Shown here piece after piece: positions 1-13,354 of a stretch of DNA of 64,000 nt. Location: positions 9,190,001-9,254,000 of the forward strand of contig JAJNNQ010000027.1 in the NCBI GenBank assembly GCA_027886175.1, in the 5' to 3' direction. The position numbers and the translations under genes were made by a program. Below the pieces are notes generated by a model. The model made no database searches, had not been told where the DNA came from, and saw only the letters and a list, made by a program, of their open reading frames with translations. Origin of the DNA: Phylloscopus collybita. Its lineage: Eukaryota > Chordata > Aves > Passeriformes > Phylloscopidae. Each line of letters opens with the position of its first letter. The first letter of the stretch is position 1.

Positions 1-50
1 GCTGCTCCTCTAGCTGCTCTACGGAGAGGCAACTGTAAATCAGCTCGACA

Positions 51-3000
51 GTGATCCTGCTGTGGAAAAGGCAGGAAAGTGGCTTGATCCTGCTGTGGAA
101 AAGGCAGGAAAGTGGCTGCAAAAGCGTTTTGGCTTGCTGGAAGCAGCAGCAAGCACGATGGCTTCTCTGCACGCTGCAAACACAAAACAGAAGCACCTAC
201 ACGGCGAGAGGAGACTGCCTGACACCTGCTGCACTCAGTACAGCTCTGGGCTGCTGCCAGGAAAGGTATTTCAAGGAACTAGCCACGGGGACTCTGCACT
301 GTGCTGGGAGAGTTTCTACAAGGTGACCAGAAACTGTTCGCTAGCACCCGTCTGCAGCGACCGAGTTCGGCTTTCCACGTTCTTCCTCGGCTCTCTTTCG
401 CTTCTCCGCACAACCTGCGGCTGTACCGAAGACGCCGCTGGCTGTGCTTCCGCGAAGCGCTGCTTTCTCGGCAAAACGCAGCTTCTCGTTCTTGACAGCT
501 CTGCTATGCAGAAGAACAGGAAAGCCGGCAGAGTTGCTCCTCTAGCTGCTCTACGCAGAGGCAACTGTAAATCAGCTCGACAGTGATCCTGCTGTGGAAA
601 AGGCAGGAAAGTGGCTGCAAAAGCGTTTTGGCTTGCTGCAAGCAGCAGCAAAGACGAGTGCTTCTCTGCACGCTGCAAACACGAAACAGAAGCACCGACA
701 CGGCAAGGGGAGATTGCCTGAAACCTGCTGCACTCAGTACAGCTCTGGGCTGCTGCCAGAAAAGGTATTTCAAGGAACTAGCCACGGGGACTCTGCACTG
801 TGCTGGGAGACTTTCTACTAAGTGACCAGAAGCTGTTCGCCAGCACCCGCTTGCAGCGACCGAGTTCGGCTTTCCACATTCTTCCCCGGCTATCTTTCGC
901 TTCTCCGCACAACCTGCGGCTGTACCGAAGACGCCGCTGGCTGTGGTTCCGCGAAGCGCTGCTTTCTCGGCAAAACGCAGCTTCTCGTTCTTGACAGCTC
1001 TGCTATGCAGAAGCACAAGAAAGCCGGCAGCGCTGCTCCTCTAGCTGCTCTACGGAGAGGCAACTGTAAATCAGCTCGACAGTGATCCTGCTGTGGAAAA
1101 GGCAGGAAAGTGGCTTGATCCTGCTGTGGAAAAGGCAGGAAAGTGGCTGCAAAAGCGTTTTGGCTTGCTGGAAGCAGCAGCAAGCACGATGGCTTCTCTG
1201 CACGCTGCAAACACAAAACAGAAGCACCTACACGGCGAGAGGAGACTGCCTGACACCTGCTGCACTCAGTACAGCTCTGGGCTGCTGCCAGGAAAGGTAT
1301 TTCAAGGAACTAGCCACGGGGACTCTGCACTGTGCTGGGAGAGTTTCTACAAGGTGACCAGAAACTGTTCGCTAGCACCCGTCTGCAGCGACCGAGTTCG
1401 GCTTTCCACGTTCTTCCCCGGCTCTCTTTCGCTTCTCCGCACAACCTGCGGCTGTACCGAAGACGCCGCTGGCTGTGGTTCCGCGAAGCGCTGCTTTCTC
1501 GGCAAAACGCAGCTTCTCGTTCTTGACAGCTCTGCTATGCAGAAGCACAGGAAAGCGGGCAGAGTTGCTCCTCTAGCTGCTCTACGCAGAGGCAACTGTA
1601 AATCAGCTCGACAGTGATCCTGCTGTGGAAAAGGCAGGAAAGTGGCTGCAAAAGCGTTTTGGCTTGCTGCAAGCAGCAGCAAAGACGAGTGCTTCTCTGC
1701 ACGCTGCAAACACGAAACAGAAGCACCTACACGGCAAGGGGAGATTGCCTGAAACCTGCTGCACTCAGTACAGCTCGGGGCTGCTGCCAGAAAAGTTATT
1801 TCAAGGAACTAGCCACGGGGACTCTGCACTGTGCTGGGAGACTTTCTACTAAGTGACCAGAAGCTGTTCGCCAGCACCCGCTTGCAGCGACCGAGTTCGG
1901 CTTTCCACATTCTTCCCTGGCTATCTTTCGCTTCTCCGCGCAAGCTGCGGCTGTACCGAAGACGCCGCTGGCTGTGGTTCCGCGAAGCGCTGCTTTCTCG
2001 GCAAAACGCAGCTTCTCGTTCTTGACAGCTCTGCTATGCAGAAGCACAAGAAAGCCGGCAGCGCTGCTCCTCTAGCTGCTCTACGCAGAGGCAACTGTAA
2101 ATCAGCTCGACAGTGATCCTGTTGTGGAAAAGGCAGGAAAGTGGCTGCAAAAGCGTTTTGGCTTGCTGCAAGCAGCAGCAAAGACGAGTGCTTTTCTGCA
2201 CGCTGCAAACACGAAACAGAAGCACCGACACGGCGAGAGGAGACTGCCTGACACCTGCTGCACTCAGTACAGCTCTGGGCTGCTGCCAGGAAGGGTATTT
2301 CAAGGAACTAGCCACGGGGACTCTGCACTGTGCTGGGAGAGTTTCTACAAAGTGAACAGAAGCTGTTCGCCAGCACCCGCTTGCAGCGACCGAGTTCGGC
2401 TTTCCACATTCTTCCCCGGCTCTTTTTCGCTTCTCCACACAACCTGCGGCTGTACCGAAGACGCCGCTGGCTGTAGTTCAGCGAAGCGCTGCTTGCTCCG
2501 CAAAACGCAGCTTCTCGTTCTTGACAGCTCTGCTATGCAGAAGCACAAGAAAGCCGGCAGCGCTGCTCCTCTAGCTGCTCTACGCAGAGGCAACTGTAAA
2601 TCAGCTCGACAGTGATCCTGCTGTGGAAAAGGCAGGAAAGTGGCTTGATCCTGCTGTGGAAAAGGCAGGAAAGTGGCTGCAAAAGCGTTTTGGCTTGCTG
2701 GAAGCAGCAGCAAGCACGATGGCTTCTCTGCACGCTGCAAACACAAAACAGAAGCACCTACACGGCGAGAGGAGACTGCCTGACACCTGCTGCACTCAGT
2801 ACAGCTCTGGGCTGCTGCCAGGAAGGCTATTTCAAGGAACTAGCCACGGGGACTCTGCACTGTGCTGGGAGAGTTTCTACAAGGTGACCAGAAGCTGTTC
2901 GCCAGCACCCGCTTGCAGCGACCGAGTTCGGCTTTCCACATTCTTCCCCGGCTCTCTTTCGCTTCTCCGCACAACCTGCGGCTGTACCGAAGACGCCGCT

Positions 3001-4673
3001 GGCTGTGGTTCCGCGAAGCGCTGCTTTCTCGGCCAAACGCAGCTTCTCGTTCTTGACAGCTCTGCTATGCAGAAGCACAGGAAAGCCAGCAGAGCTGCTC
3101 CTCTCGCTGCTCTACGCAGAGGTAACTGTAAATTAGCTCGACAGTGATCCTGCTGTGGAAAAGGCAGGAAAGTGGCTGCAAAAGCGTTTTGGCTTGCTGC
3201 AAGCAGCAGCAAAGACGAGTGCTTCTCTGCACGCTGCAAACACGAAACAGAAGCACCTACACGGCAAGGGGAGATTGCCTGAAACCTGCTGCACTCAGTA
3301 CAGCTCTGGGCTGCTGCCAGAAAAGGTATTTCAAGGAACTAGCCACGGGGACTCTGCACTGTGCTGGGAGACTTTCTACTAAGTGACCAGAAGCTGTTCG
3401 CCAGCACCCGCTTGCAGCGACCGAGTTCGGCTTTCCACATTTTTCCCCGGCTATCTTTCGCTTCTCCGCACAACCTGCGGCTGTACCGAAGACGCCGCTG
3501 GCTGTGGTTCCGCGAAGCGCTGCTTGCTCGGCAAAACGCAGCTTCTCGTTCTTGACAGCTCTGCTATGCAGAAGCACAAGAAAGCCGGCAGCGCTGCTCC
3601 TCTAGCTGCTCTACGGAGAGGCAACTGTAAATCAGCTCGACAGTGATCCTGCTGTGGAAAAGGCAGGAAAGTGGCTTGATCCTGCTGTGGAAAAGGCAGG
3701 AAAGTGGCTGCAAAAGCGTTTTGGCTTGCTGGAAGCAGCAGCAAGCACGATGGCTTCTCTGCACGCTGCAAACACAAAACAGAAGCACCTACACGGCGAG
3801 AGGAGACTGCCTGACACCTGCTGCACTCAGTACAGCTCTGGGCTGCTGCCAGGAAGGGTATTTCAAGGAACTAGCCACGAGGACTCTGCACTGTGCTGGG
3901 AGAGTTTCTACAAGGTGACCAGAAGCTGTTCGCCAGCACCCGCTTGCAGCGACCGAGTTCGGCTTTCCACATTGTTCCCCGCCTCTGTTTCGCATATCCG
4001 CACAACCTGCGGCTGTACCGAAGACGCCGCTGGCTGTGGTTCTGCGAAGCGCTGCTTTCTGGGCAAAACGCAGCTTCTCGTTCTTGACAGCTCTGCTATG
4101 CAGAAGCACAGGAAAGCCGGCAGAGCTGCTCCTCTAGCTGCTCTACGCAGAGGCAACTGTAAATCAGCTCGACAGTGATCCTGCTGTGGAAAAGGCAGGA
4201 AAGTGGCTGCAAAAGCGTTTTGGCTTGCTGGAAGCAGCAGCAAGCACGATGGCTTCCCTGCACGCTGCAAACAAAAAACAGAAGCACCTACACGGCGAGA
4301 GGAGACTGCCTGACACCTGCTGCACTCAGTACAGCTCTGGGCTGCTGCCAGGAAAGGTATTTCAAGGAACTAGCCACGGGGACTCTGCACTGTGCTGGGA
4401 GAGTTTCTACAAGGCGAACAGAAGCTGTTCGCCAGCACCCGCTTGCAGCGACCGAGTTCGGCTTTCCACATTCTTCCCCGGCTCTCTTTCGCTTCTCCGC
4501 ACAAGCTGCGGCTGTACCGAAGACGCCGCTGGCTGTGCTTCCGCGAAGCGCTGCTTTCTCGGCAAAACAAAGCTTCTCGTTCTTGACAGCTCTGCTATGC
4601 AGAAGGAAAAGAAAGCCGGCAGCGCTGCTCCTCTAGCTGCTCTACGCAGAGGCAACTGTAAATCAGCTCGACA
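51..4673 (+). repeat. Satellite A, 1031-bp dimer block
   Basis: Long and short monomers alternate as 532+499 = 1031-bp dimers at 51-1081, 1082-2112, 2612-3642 and 3643-4673, with one extra short monomer at 2113-2611. The first two dimers are near identical, including the GCTAGCACCCGTCTGC variant in the long member and an in-frame TAA just after the ACTTTCTAC variant in the short member. The fourth dimer ends in a monomer (4175-4673) of the hybrid type also seen at 6736. This is a simpler, two-monomer order than the arrays to the right. Confidence 0.85.
53..118 (+). repeat. 33-bp tandem duplication defining the long monomer
   Basis: Two 33-bp copies (53-85 and 86-118) differ only at the last base (T versus G). 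They begin GATCCTGCTGTGG and end GTGGCTT or GTGGCTG. The same duplication recurs at the start of the monomers at 1082, 2612, 3643, 4674, 5705, 7235, 8266, 10295, 11326, 13355, 14386, 16414, 18443, 26958, 30983 and 35008. It converts the 499-bp monomer to 532 bp and serves as a position marker within each higher-order repeat. Confidence 0.97.
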
Positions 4674-7234
4674 GTGATCCTGCTGTGGAAAAGGCAGGAA
4701 AGTGGCTTGATCCTGCTGTGGAAAAGGCAGGAAAGTGGCTGCAAAAGCGTTTTGGCTTGCTGCAAGCAGCAGCAAAGACGAGTGCTTTTCTGCACGCTGC
4801 AAACACGAAAGAGAAGCACCTACACGGCAAGGGGAGACTGCCTGACACCTGCTGCACTCAGTACAGCTCTGGGCTGCAGCCAGAAAAGGTATTTCAAGGA
4901 ACTAGCCACGGGGACTCTGCACTGTGTTGGGAGACTTCCTACAAGGTGACCAGAAGCTGTTCGCCAGCACCCGCTTGCAGCGACCGAGTTCGGCTTTCCA
5001 CATTTTTCCCCGGCTCTCTGTCGCTTCTCCGCACAACTTGCGGCTGTACCAAAGACGCCGCTGGCTGTGGTTCCGCGAAGCGCTGCTTTCTCGGAAAAAC
5101 GCAGCTTCTCGTTCTTGACAGCTCTGCTATGCAGAAGCACAGGAAAGCCGGCAGAGCTGCTCCTCTCGCTGCTCTACGCAGAGGTAACTGTAAATTAGCT
5201 CGACAGTGATCCTGTTGTGGAAAAGGCAGGAAAGTGGCTGCAAAAGCGTTTTGGCTTGCTGCAAGCAGCAGCAAAGACTAGTGCTTTTCTGCACGCTGCA
5301 AACACGAAACAGAAGCACCGACACGGCGAGAGGAGACTGCCTGACACCTGCTGCACTCAGTACAGCTCTGGGCTGCTGCCAGGAAAGGTATTTCAAGGAA
5401 CTAGCCACGGGGATTTTGCACTGTGCTGGGAGAGTTTCTACAAGGCGAACAGAAGCTGTTCGCCAGCACCCGCTTGCAGCGACCGAGTTCGGCTTTCCAC
5501 ATTCTTCCCCGGCTCTTTTTCGCTTCTCCACACAACCTGCGGCTGTACCGAAGACGCCGCTGGCTGTAGTTCAGCGAAGCGCTGCTTGCTCGGCAAAACG
5601 CAGCTTCTCGTTCTTGACAGCTCTGCTATGCAGAAGCACAAGAAAGCCGGCAGCGCTGCTCCTCTAGCTGCTCTACGCAGAAGCAACTGTAAATCAGCTC
5701 GACAGTGATCCTGCTGTGGAAAAGGCAGGAAAGTGGCTTGATCCTGCTGTGGAAAAGGCAGGAAAGTGGCTGCAAAAGCGTTTTGGCTTGCTGGAAGCAG
5801 CAGCAAGCACGATAGCTTCTCTGCACGCTGCAAACACAAAACTGAAGCACCTACACGGCGAGAGGAGACTGCCTGACACCTGCTGCACTCAGTACAGCTC
5901 TGGGCTGCTGCCAGGAAGGGTATTTCAAGGAACTAGCCACGGGGACTCTGCACTGTGCTGGGAGAGTTTCTACAAGGTGACCAGAAGCTGTTCGCCAGCA
6001 CCCGCTTGCAGCGACCGAGTTCGGCTTTCCACATTCTTCCCCGGCTCTCTTTCGCTTCTCCGCACAACCTGCGGCTGTACCGAAGACGCCGCTGGCTGTG
6101 GTTCCGCGAAGCGCTGCTTTCTGGGCAAAACGCAGCTTCTCGTTCTTGACAGCTCTGCTATGCAGAAGCACAGGAAAGCCGGCAGAGCTGCTCCTCTCGC
6201 TGCTCTACGCAGAGGTAACTGTAAATTAGCTCGACAGTGATCCTGCTGTGGAAAAGGCAGGAAAGTGGCTGCAAAAGCGTTTTGGCTTGCTGCAAGCAGC
6301 AGCAAAGACGAGTGCTTCTCTGCACGCTGCAAACACGAAACAGAAGCACCTACACGGCAAGGGGAGATTGCCTGAAACCTGCTGCACTCAGTACAGCTCT
6401 GGGCTGCTGCCAGAAAAGGTATTTCAAGGAACTAGCCACGGGGACTCTGCACTGTGCTGGGAGAGTTTCTACAAGGTGACCAGAAGCTGTTCGCCAGCAC
6501 CCGCTTGCAGCGACCGAGTTCGGCTTTCCACATTGTTCCCCGCCTCACTTTCGCATATCCGCACAACCTGCGGCTGTACCGAAGACGCCGCTGGCTGTGG
6601 TTCTGCGAAGCGCTGCTTTCTCGGCCAAACGCAGCTTCTCGTTCTTGACAGCTCTGCTATGCAGAAGAACAGGAAAGCCGGCAGAGTTGCTCCTCTAGCT
6701 GCTCTACGCAGAGGCAACTGTAAATCAGCACGACAGTGATCCTGCTGTGGAAAAGGCAGGAAAGTGGCTGCAAAAGCGTTTTGGCTTGCTGGAAGCAGCA
6801 GCAAGCACGATGGCTTCTTTGCACGCTGCAAACAAAAAACAGAAGCACCTACACGGCGAGAGGAGACTGCCTGACACCTGCTGCACTCAGTACAGCTCTG
6901 GGCTGCTGCCAGGAAAGGTATTTCAAGGAACTAGCCACGGGGACTCTGCACTGTGCTGGGAGAGTTTCTACAAGGCGAACAGAAGCTGTTCGCCAGCACC
7001 CGCTTGCAGCGACCGAGTTCGGCTTTCCACATTCTTCCCCGGCTCTCTTTCGCTTCTCCGCACAACCTGCGGCTGTACCGAAGACGCCGCTGGCTGTGGT
7101 TCCGCGAAGCGCTGCTTTCTCGGCAAAACACAGCTTCTCGTTCTTGACAGCTCTGCTATGCAGAAGGAAAAGAAAGCCGGCAGAGCTGCTCCTCTCGCTG
7201 CTCTACGCAGAGGCAACTGTAAATCAGCTCGACA
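4674..7234 (+). repeat. HOR I copy 1, five-monomer short form (2561 bp)
   Basis: Monomers start at 4674 (long), 5206, 5705 (long), 6237 and 6736. The first four match the first four monomers of the 3060-bp repeat to the right nearly base for base. The fifth is a hybrid: its left part resembles the later fifth monomer (start 9297) and its right part the later sixth (start 9796). The copy is therefore exactly one 499-bp monomer shorter than its neighbours. Confidence 0.88.
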
Positions 7235-10200
7235 GTGATCCTGCTGTGGAAAAGGCAGGAAAGTGGCTTGATCCTGCTGTGGAAAAGGCAGGAAAGTGGC
7301 TGCAAAAGCGTTTTGGCTTGCTGCAAGCAGCAGCAAAGACGAGTGCTTTTCTGCACGCTGCAAACACGAAAGAGAAGCACCTACACGGCAAGGGGAGACT
7401 GCCTGACACCTGCTGCACTCAGTACAGCTCTGGGCTGCAGCCAGAAAAGGTATTTCAAGGAACTAGCCACGGGGACTCTGCACTGTGTTGGGAGACTTCC
7501 TACAAGGTGACCAGAAGCTGTTCGCCAGCACCCGCTTGCAGCGACCGAGTTCGGCTTTCCACATTTTTCCCCGGCTCTCTGTCGCTTCTCCGCACAACTT
7601 GCGGCTGTACCAAAGACGCCGCTGGCTGTGGTTCCGCGAAGCGCTGCTTTCTCGGAAAAACGCAGCTTCTCGTTCTTGACAGCTCTGCTATGCAGAAGCA
7701 CAGGAAAGCCGGCAGAGCTGCTCCTCTCGCTGCTCTACGCAGAGGTAACTGTAAATTAGCTCGACAGTGATCCTGTTGTGGAAAAGGCAGGAAAGTGGCT
7801 GCAAAAGCGTTTTGGCTTGCTGCAAGCAGCAGCAAAGACTAGTGCTTTTCTGCACGCTGCAAACACGAAACAGAAGCACCGACACGGCGAGAGGAGACTG
7901 CCTGACACCTGCTGCACTCAGTACAGCTCTGGGCTGCTGCCAGGAAAGGTATTTCAAGGAACTAGCCACGGGGATTTTGCACTGTGCTGGGAGAGTTTCT
8001 ACAAGGCGAACAGAAGCTGTTCGCCAGCACCCGCTTGCAGCGACCGAGTTCGGCTTTCCACATTCTTCCCCGGCTCTTTTTCGCTTCTCCACACAACCTG
8101 CGGCTGTACCGAAGACGCCGCTGGCTGTAGTTCAGCGAAGCGCTGCTTGCTCGGCAAAACGCAGCTTCTCGTTCTTGACAGCTCTGCTATGCAGAAGCAC
8201 AAGAAAGCCGGCAGCGCTGCTCCTCTAGCTGCTCTACGCAGAGGCAACTGTAAATCAGCTCGACAGTGATCCTGCTGTGGAAAAGGCAGGAAAGTGGCTT
8301 GATCCTGCTGTGGAAAAGGCAGGAAAGTGGCTGCAAAAGCGTTTTGGCTTGCTGGAAGCAGCAGCAAGCACGATAGCTTCTCTGCACGCTGCAAACACAA
8401 AACTGAAGCACCTACACGGCGAGAGGAGACTGCCTGACACCTGCTGCACTCAGTACAGCTCTGGGCTGCTGCCAGGAAGGGTATTTCAAGGAACTAGCCA
8501 CGGGGACTCTGCACTGTGCTGGGAGAGTTTCTACAAGGTGACCAGAAGCTGTTCGCCAGCACCCGCTTGCAGCGACCGAGTTCGGCTTTCCACATTCTTC
8601 CCCGGCTCTCTTTCGCTTCTCCGCACAACCTGCGGCTGTACCGAAGACGCCGCTGGCTGTGGTTCCGCGAAGCGCTGCTTTCTGGGCAAAACGCAGCTTC
8701 TCGTTCTTGACAGCTCTGCTATGCAGAAGCACAGGAAAGCCGGCAGAGCTGCTCCTCTCGCTGCTCTACGCAGAGGTAACTGTAAATTAGCTCGACAGTG
8801 ATCCTGCTGTGGAAAAGGCAGGAAAGTGGCTGCAAAAGCGTTTTGGCTTGCTGCAAGCAGCAGCAAAGACGAGTGCTTCTCTGCACGCTGCAAACACGAA
8901 ACAGAAGCACCTACACGGCAAGGGGAGATTGCCTGAAACCTGCTGCACTCAGTACAGCTCTGGGCTGCTGCCAGAAAAGGTATTTCAAGGAACTAGCCAC
9001 GGGGACTCTGCACTGTGCTGGGAGAGTTTCTACAAGGTGACCAGAAGCTGTTCGCCAGCACCCGCTTGCAGCGACCGAGTTCGGCTTTCCACATTGTTCC
9101 CCGCCTCACTTTCGCATATCCGCACAACCTGCGGCTGTACCGAAGACGCCGCTGGCTGTGGTTCTGCGAAGCGCTGCTTTCTCGGCCAAACGCAGCTTCT
9201 CGTTCTTGACAGCTCTGCTATGCAGAAGAACAGGAAAGCCGGCAGAGTTGCTCCTCTAGCTGCTCTACGCAGAGGCAACTGTAAATCAGCACGACAGTGA
9301 TCCTGCTGTGGAAAAGGCAGGAAAGTGGCTGCAAAAGCGTTTTGGCTTGCTGGAAGCAGCAGCAAGCACGATGGCTTCTTTGCACGCTGCAAACAAAAAA
9401 CAGAAGCACCTACACGGCGAGAGGAGACTGCCTGACACCTGCTGCACTCAGTACAGCTCTGGGCTGCTGCCAGGAAAGGTATTTCAAGGAACTAGCCACG
9501 GGGACTCTGCACTGTGCTGGGAGAGTTTCTACAAGGTGAACAGAATCTGTTCGCCAGCACCCGCTTGCAGCGACCGAGTTCGGCTTTCCACATTCTTCCC
9601 CGGCTCTTTTTCGCTTCTCCGCACAAGCTGCGGCTGTACCGAAGACGCTGCTGGCTGTGGTTCCGCGAAGTGCTGCTTTCTGGGCAAAACGCAGCTTCTC
9701 GTTCTTGACAGCTCTGCTATGCAGAAGCACAGGAAAGCCGGCAGAGCTGCTCCTCTCGCTGCTCTACGCAGAGGTAACTGTAAATTAGCTCGACAGTGAT
9801 CCTGTTGTGGAAAAGGCAGGAAAGTGGCTGCAAAAGCGTTTTGGCTTGCTGCAAGCAGCAGCAAAGACGAGTGCTTTTCTGCACGCTGCAAACACGAAAC
9901 AGAAGCACCGACACGGCGAGAGGAGACTGCCTGACACCTGCTGCACTCAGTACAGCTCTGGGCTGCTGCCAGGAAAGGTATTTCAAGGAACTAGCCGCGG
10001 GGATTTTGCACTGTGCTGGGAGAGTTTCTACAAGGCGAACAGAAGCTGTTCGCCAGCACCCGCTTGCAGCGACCGAGTTCGGCTTTCCACATTCTTCCCC
10101 GGCTCTCTTTCGCTTCTCCGCACAACCTGCGGCTGTACCGAAGACGCCGCTGGCTGTGGTTCCGCGAAGCGCTGCTTTCTCGGCAAAACACAGCTTCTCG

Positions 10201-10294
10201 TTCTTGACAGCTCTGCTATGCAGAAGGAAAAGAAAGCCGGCAGCGCTGCTCCTCTAGCTGCTCTACGCAGAGGCAACTGTAAATCAGCTCGACA
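7235..10294 (+). repeat. HOR I copy 2 (six monomers, 3060 bp)
   Basis: Monomers start at 7235 (long), 7767, 8266 (long), 8798, 9297 and 9796. Each carries its own diagnostic variants. Examples are GGGCTGCAGCC in monomer 1, the ACTAGTGC variant in monomer 2, CGATAGC in monomer 3, CGCATATCC in monomer 4, GCGAAGTGC in monomer 5 and AGAAGGAAAAG in monomer 6. This gives the reference order for HOR I. Confidence 0.93.
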
Positions 10295-13200
10295 GTGATC
10301 CTGCTGTGGAAAAGGCAGGAAAGTGGCTTGATCCTGCTGTGGAAAAGGCAGGAAAGTGGCTGCAAAAGCGTTTTGGCTTGCTGCAAGCAGCAGCAAAGAC
10401 GAGTGCTTTTCTGCACGCTGCAAACACGAAAGAGAAGCACCTACACGGCAAGGGGAGACTGCCTGACACCTGCTGCACTCAGTACAGCTCTGGGCTGCAG
10501 CCAGAAAAGGTATTTCAAGGAACTAGCCACGGGGACTCTGCACTGTGTTGGGAGACTTCCTACAAGGTGACCAGAAGCTGTTCGCCAGCACCCGCTTGCA
10601 GCGACCGAGTTCGGCTTTCCACATTTTTCCCCGGCTCTCTGTCGCTTCTCCGCACAACTTGCGGCTGTACCAAAGACGCCGCTGGCTGTGGTTCCGCGAA
10701 GCGCTGCTTTCTCGGAAAAACGCAGCTTCTCGTTCTTGACAGCTCTGCTATGCAGAAGCACAGGAAAGCCGGCAGAGCTGCTCCTCTCGCTGCTCTACGC
10801 AGAGGTAACTGTAAATTAGCTCGACAGTGATCCTGTTGTGGAAAAGGCAGGAAAGTGGCTGCAAAAGCGTTTTGGCTTGCTGCAAGCAGCAGCAAAGACT
10901 AGTGCTTTTCTGCACGCTGCAAACACGAAACAGAAGCACCGACACGGCGAGAGGAGACTGCCTGACACCTGCTGCACTCAGTACAGCTCTGGGCTGCTGC
11001 CAGGAAAGGTATTTCAAGGAACTAGCCACGGGGATTTTGCACTGTGCTGGGAGAGTTTCTACAAGGCGAACAGAAGCTGTTCGCCAGCACCCGCTTGCAG
11101 CGACCGAGTTCGGCTTTCCACATTCTTCCCCGGCTCTTTTTCGCTTCTCCACACAACCTGCGGCTGTACCGAAGACGCCGCTGGCTGTAGTTCAGCGAAG
11201 CGCTGCTTGCTCGGCAAAACGCAGCTTCTCGTTCTTGACAGCTCTGCTATGCAGAAGCACAAGAAAGCCGGCAGCGCTGCTCCTCTAGCTGCTCTACGCA
11301 GAGGCAACTGTAAATCAGCTCGACAGTGATCCTGCTGTGGAAAAGGCAGGAAAGTGGCTTGATCCTGCTGTGGAAAAGGCAGGAAAGTGGCTGCAAAAGC
11401 GTTTTGGCTTGCTGGAAGCAGCAGCAAGCACGATAGCTTCTCTGCACGCTGCAAACACAAAACTGAAGCACCTACACGGCGAGAGGAGACTGCCTGACAC
11501 CTGCTGCACTCAGTACAGCTCTGGGCTGCTGCCAGGAAGGGTATTTCAAGGAACTAGCCACGGGGACTCTGCACTGTGCTGGGAGAGTTTCTACAAGGTG
11601 ACCAGAAGCTGTTCGCCAGCACCCGCTTGCAGCGACCGAGTTCGGCTTTCCACATTCTTCCCCGGCTCTCTTTCGCTTCTCCGCACAACCTGCGGCTGTA
11701 CCGAAGACGCCGCTGGCTGTGGTTCCGCGAAGCGCTGCTTTCTGGGCAAAACGCAGCTTCTCGTTCTTGACAGCTCTGCTATGCAGAAGCACAGGAAAGC
11801 CGGCAGAGCTGCTCCTCTCGCTGCTCTACGCAGAGGTAACTGTAAATTAGCTCGACAGTGATCCTGCTGTGGAAAAGGCAGGAAAGTGGCTGCAAAAGCG
11901 TTTTGGCTTGCTGCAAGCAGCAGCAAAGACGAGTGCTTCTCTGCACGCTGCAAACACGAAACAGAAGCACCTACACGGCAAGGGGAGATTGCCTGAAACC
12001 TGCTGCACTCAGTACAGCTCTGGGCTGCTGCCAGAAAAGGTATTTCAAGGAACTAGCCACGGGGACTCTGCACTGTGCTGGGAGAGTTTCTACAAGGTGA
12101 CCAGAAGCTGTTCGCCAGCACCCGCTTGCAGCGACCGAGTTCGGCTTTCCACATTGTTCCCCGCCTCACTTTCGCATATCCGCACAACCTGCGGCTGTAC
12201 CGAAGACGCCGCTGGCTGTGGTTCTGCGAAGCGCTGCTTTCTCGGCCAAACGCAGCTTCTCGTTCTTGACAGCTCTGCTAGGCAGAAGAACAGGAAAGCC
12301 GGCAGAGTTGCTCCTCTAGCTGCTCTACGCAGAGGCAACTGTAAATCAGCACGACAGTGATCCTGCTGTGGAAAAGGCAGGAAAGTGGCTGCAAAAGCGT
12401 TTTGGCTTGCTGGAAGCAGCAGCAAGCACGATGGCTTCTTTGCACGCTGCAAACAAAAAACAGAAGCACCTACACGGCGAGAGGAGACTGCCTGACACCT
12501 GCTGCACTCAGTACAGCTCTGGGCTGCTGCCAGGAAAGGTATTTCAAGGAACTAGCCACGGGGACTCTGCACTGTGCTGGGAGAGTTTCTACAAGGTGAA
12601 CAGAATCTGTTCGCCAGCACCCGCTTGCAGCGACCGAGTTCGGCTTTCCACATTCTTCCCCGGCTCTTTTTCGCTTCTCCGCACAAGCTGCGGCTGTACC
12701 GAAGACGCTGCTGGCTGTGGTTCCGCGAAGTGCTGCTTTCTGGGCAAAACGCAGCTTCTCGTTCTTGACAGCTCTGCTATGCAGAAGCACAGGAAAGCCG
12801 GCAGAGCTGCTCCTCTCGCTGCTCTACGCAGAGGTAACTGTAAATTAGCTCGACAGTGATCCTGTTGTGGAAAAGGCAGGAAAGTGGCTGCAAAAGCGTT
12901 TTGGCTTGCTGCAAGCAGCAGCAAAGACTAGTGCTTTTCTGCACGCTGCAAACACGAAACAGAAGCACCGACACGGCGAGAGGAGACTGCCTGACACCTG
13001 CTGCACTCAGTACAGCTCTGGGCTGCTGCCAGGAAAGGTATTTCAAGGAACTAGCCGCGGGGATTTTGCACTGTGCTGGGAGAGTTTCTACAAGGCGAAC
13101 AGAAGCTGTTCGCCAGCACCCGCTTGCAGCGACCGAGTTCGGCTTTCCACATTCTTCCCCGGCTCTCTTTCGCTTCTCCGCACAACCTGCGGCTGTACCG

Positions 13201-13354
13201 AAGACGCCGCTGGCTGTGGTTCCGCGAAGCGCTGCTTTCTCGGCAAAACACAGCTTCTCGTTCTTGACAGCTCTGCTATGCAGAAGGAAAAGAAAGCCGG
13301 CAGCGCTGCTCCTCTAGCTGCTCTACGCAGAGGCAACTGTAAATCAGCTCGACA
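10295..13354 (+). repeat. HOR I copy 3 (six monomers, 3060 bp)
   Basis: Monomers start at 10295, 10827, 11326, 11858, 12357 and 12856, exactly 3060 bp after copy 2. By eye only isolated substitutions separate the two. In the fourth monomer, CTATGCAG became CTAGGCAG near 12280. The sixth monomer carries the ACTAGTGC variant that copy 2 has only in its second monomer. Confidence 0.93.

Noticed and set aside
415..431. CENP-B-box-like match on the minus strand of satellite A (TTCG...A..CG)
   Set aside because: It matches seven of the nine core bases; the last two should be GG and are CA. About one such match is expected by chance in a 499-bp monomer on two strands, and monomers with the CCAAAG variant lose it.
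6736..7770. A 344-codon open frame across two satellite A monomers
   Set aside because: It begins at a GTG, spans parts of two monomers and is open only because a few stops are missing in that phase. Monomer lengths of 499 and 532 bp shift the frame each time, related monomers do not keep it open, and overlapping frames on both strands are equally open. There is no recognisable domain.
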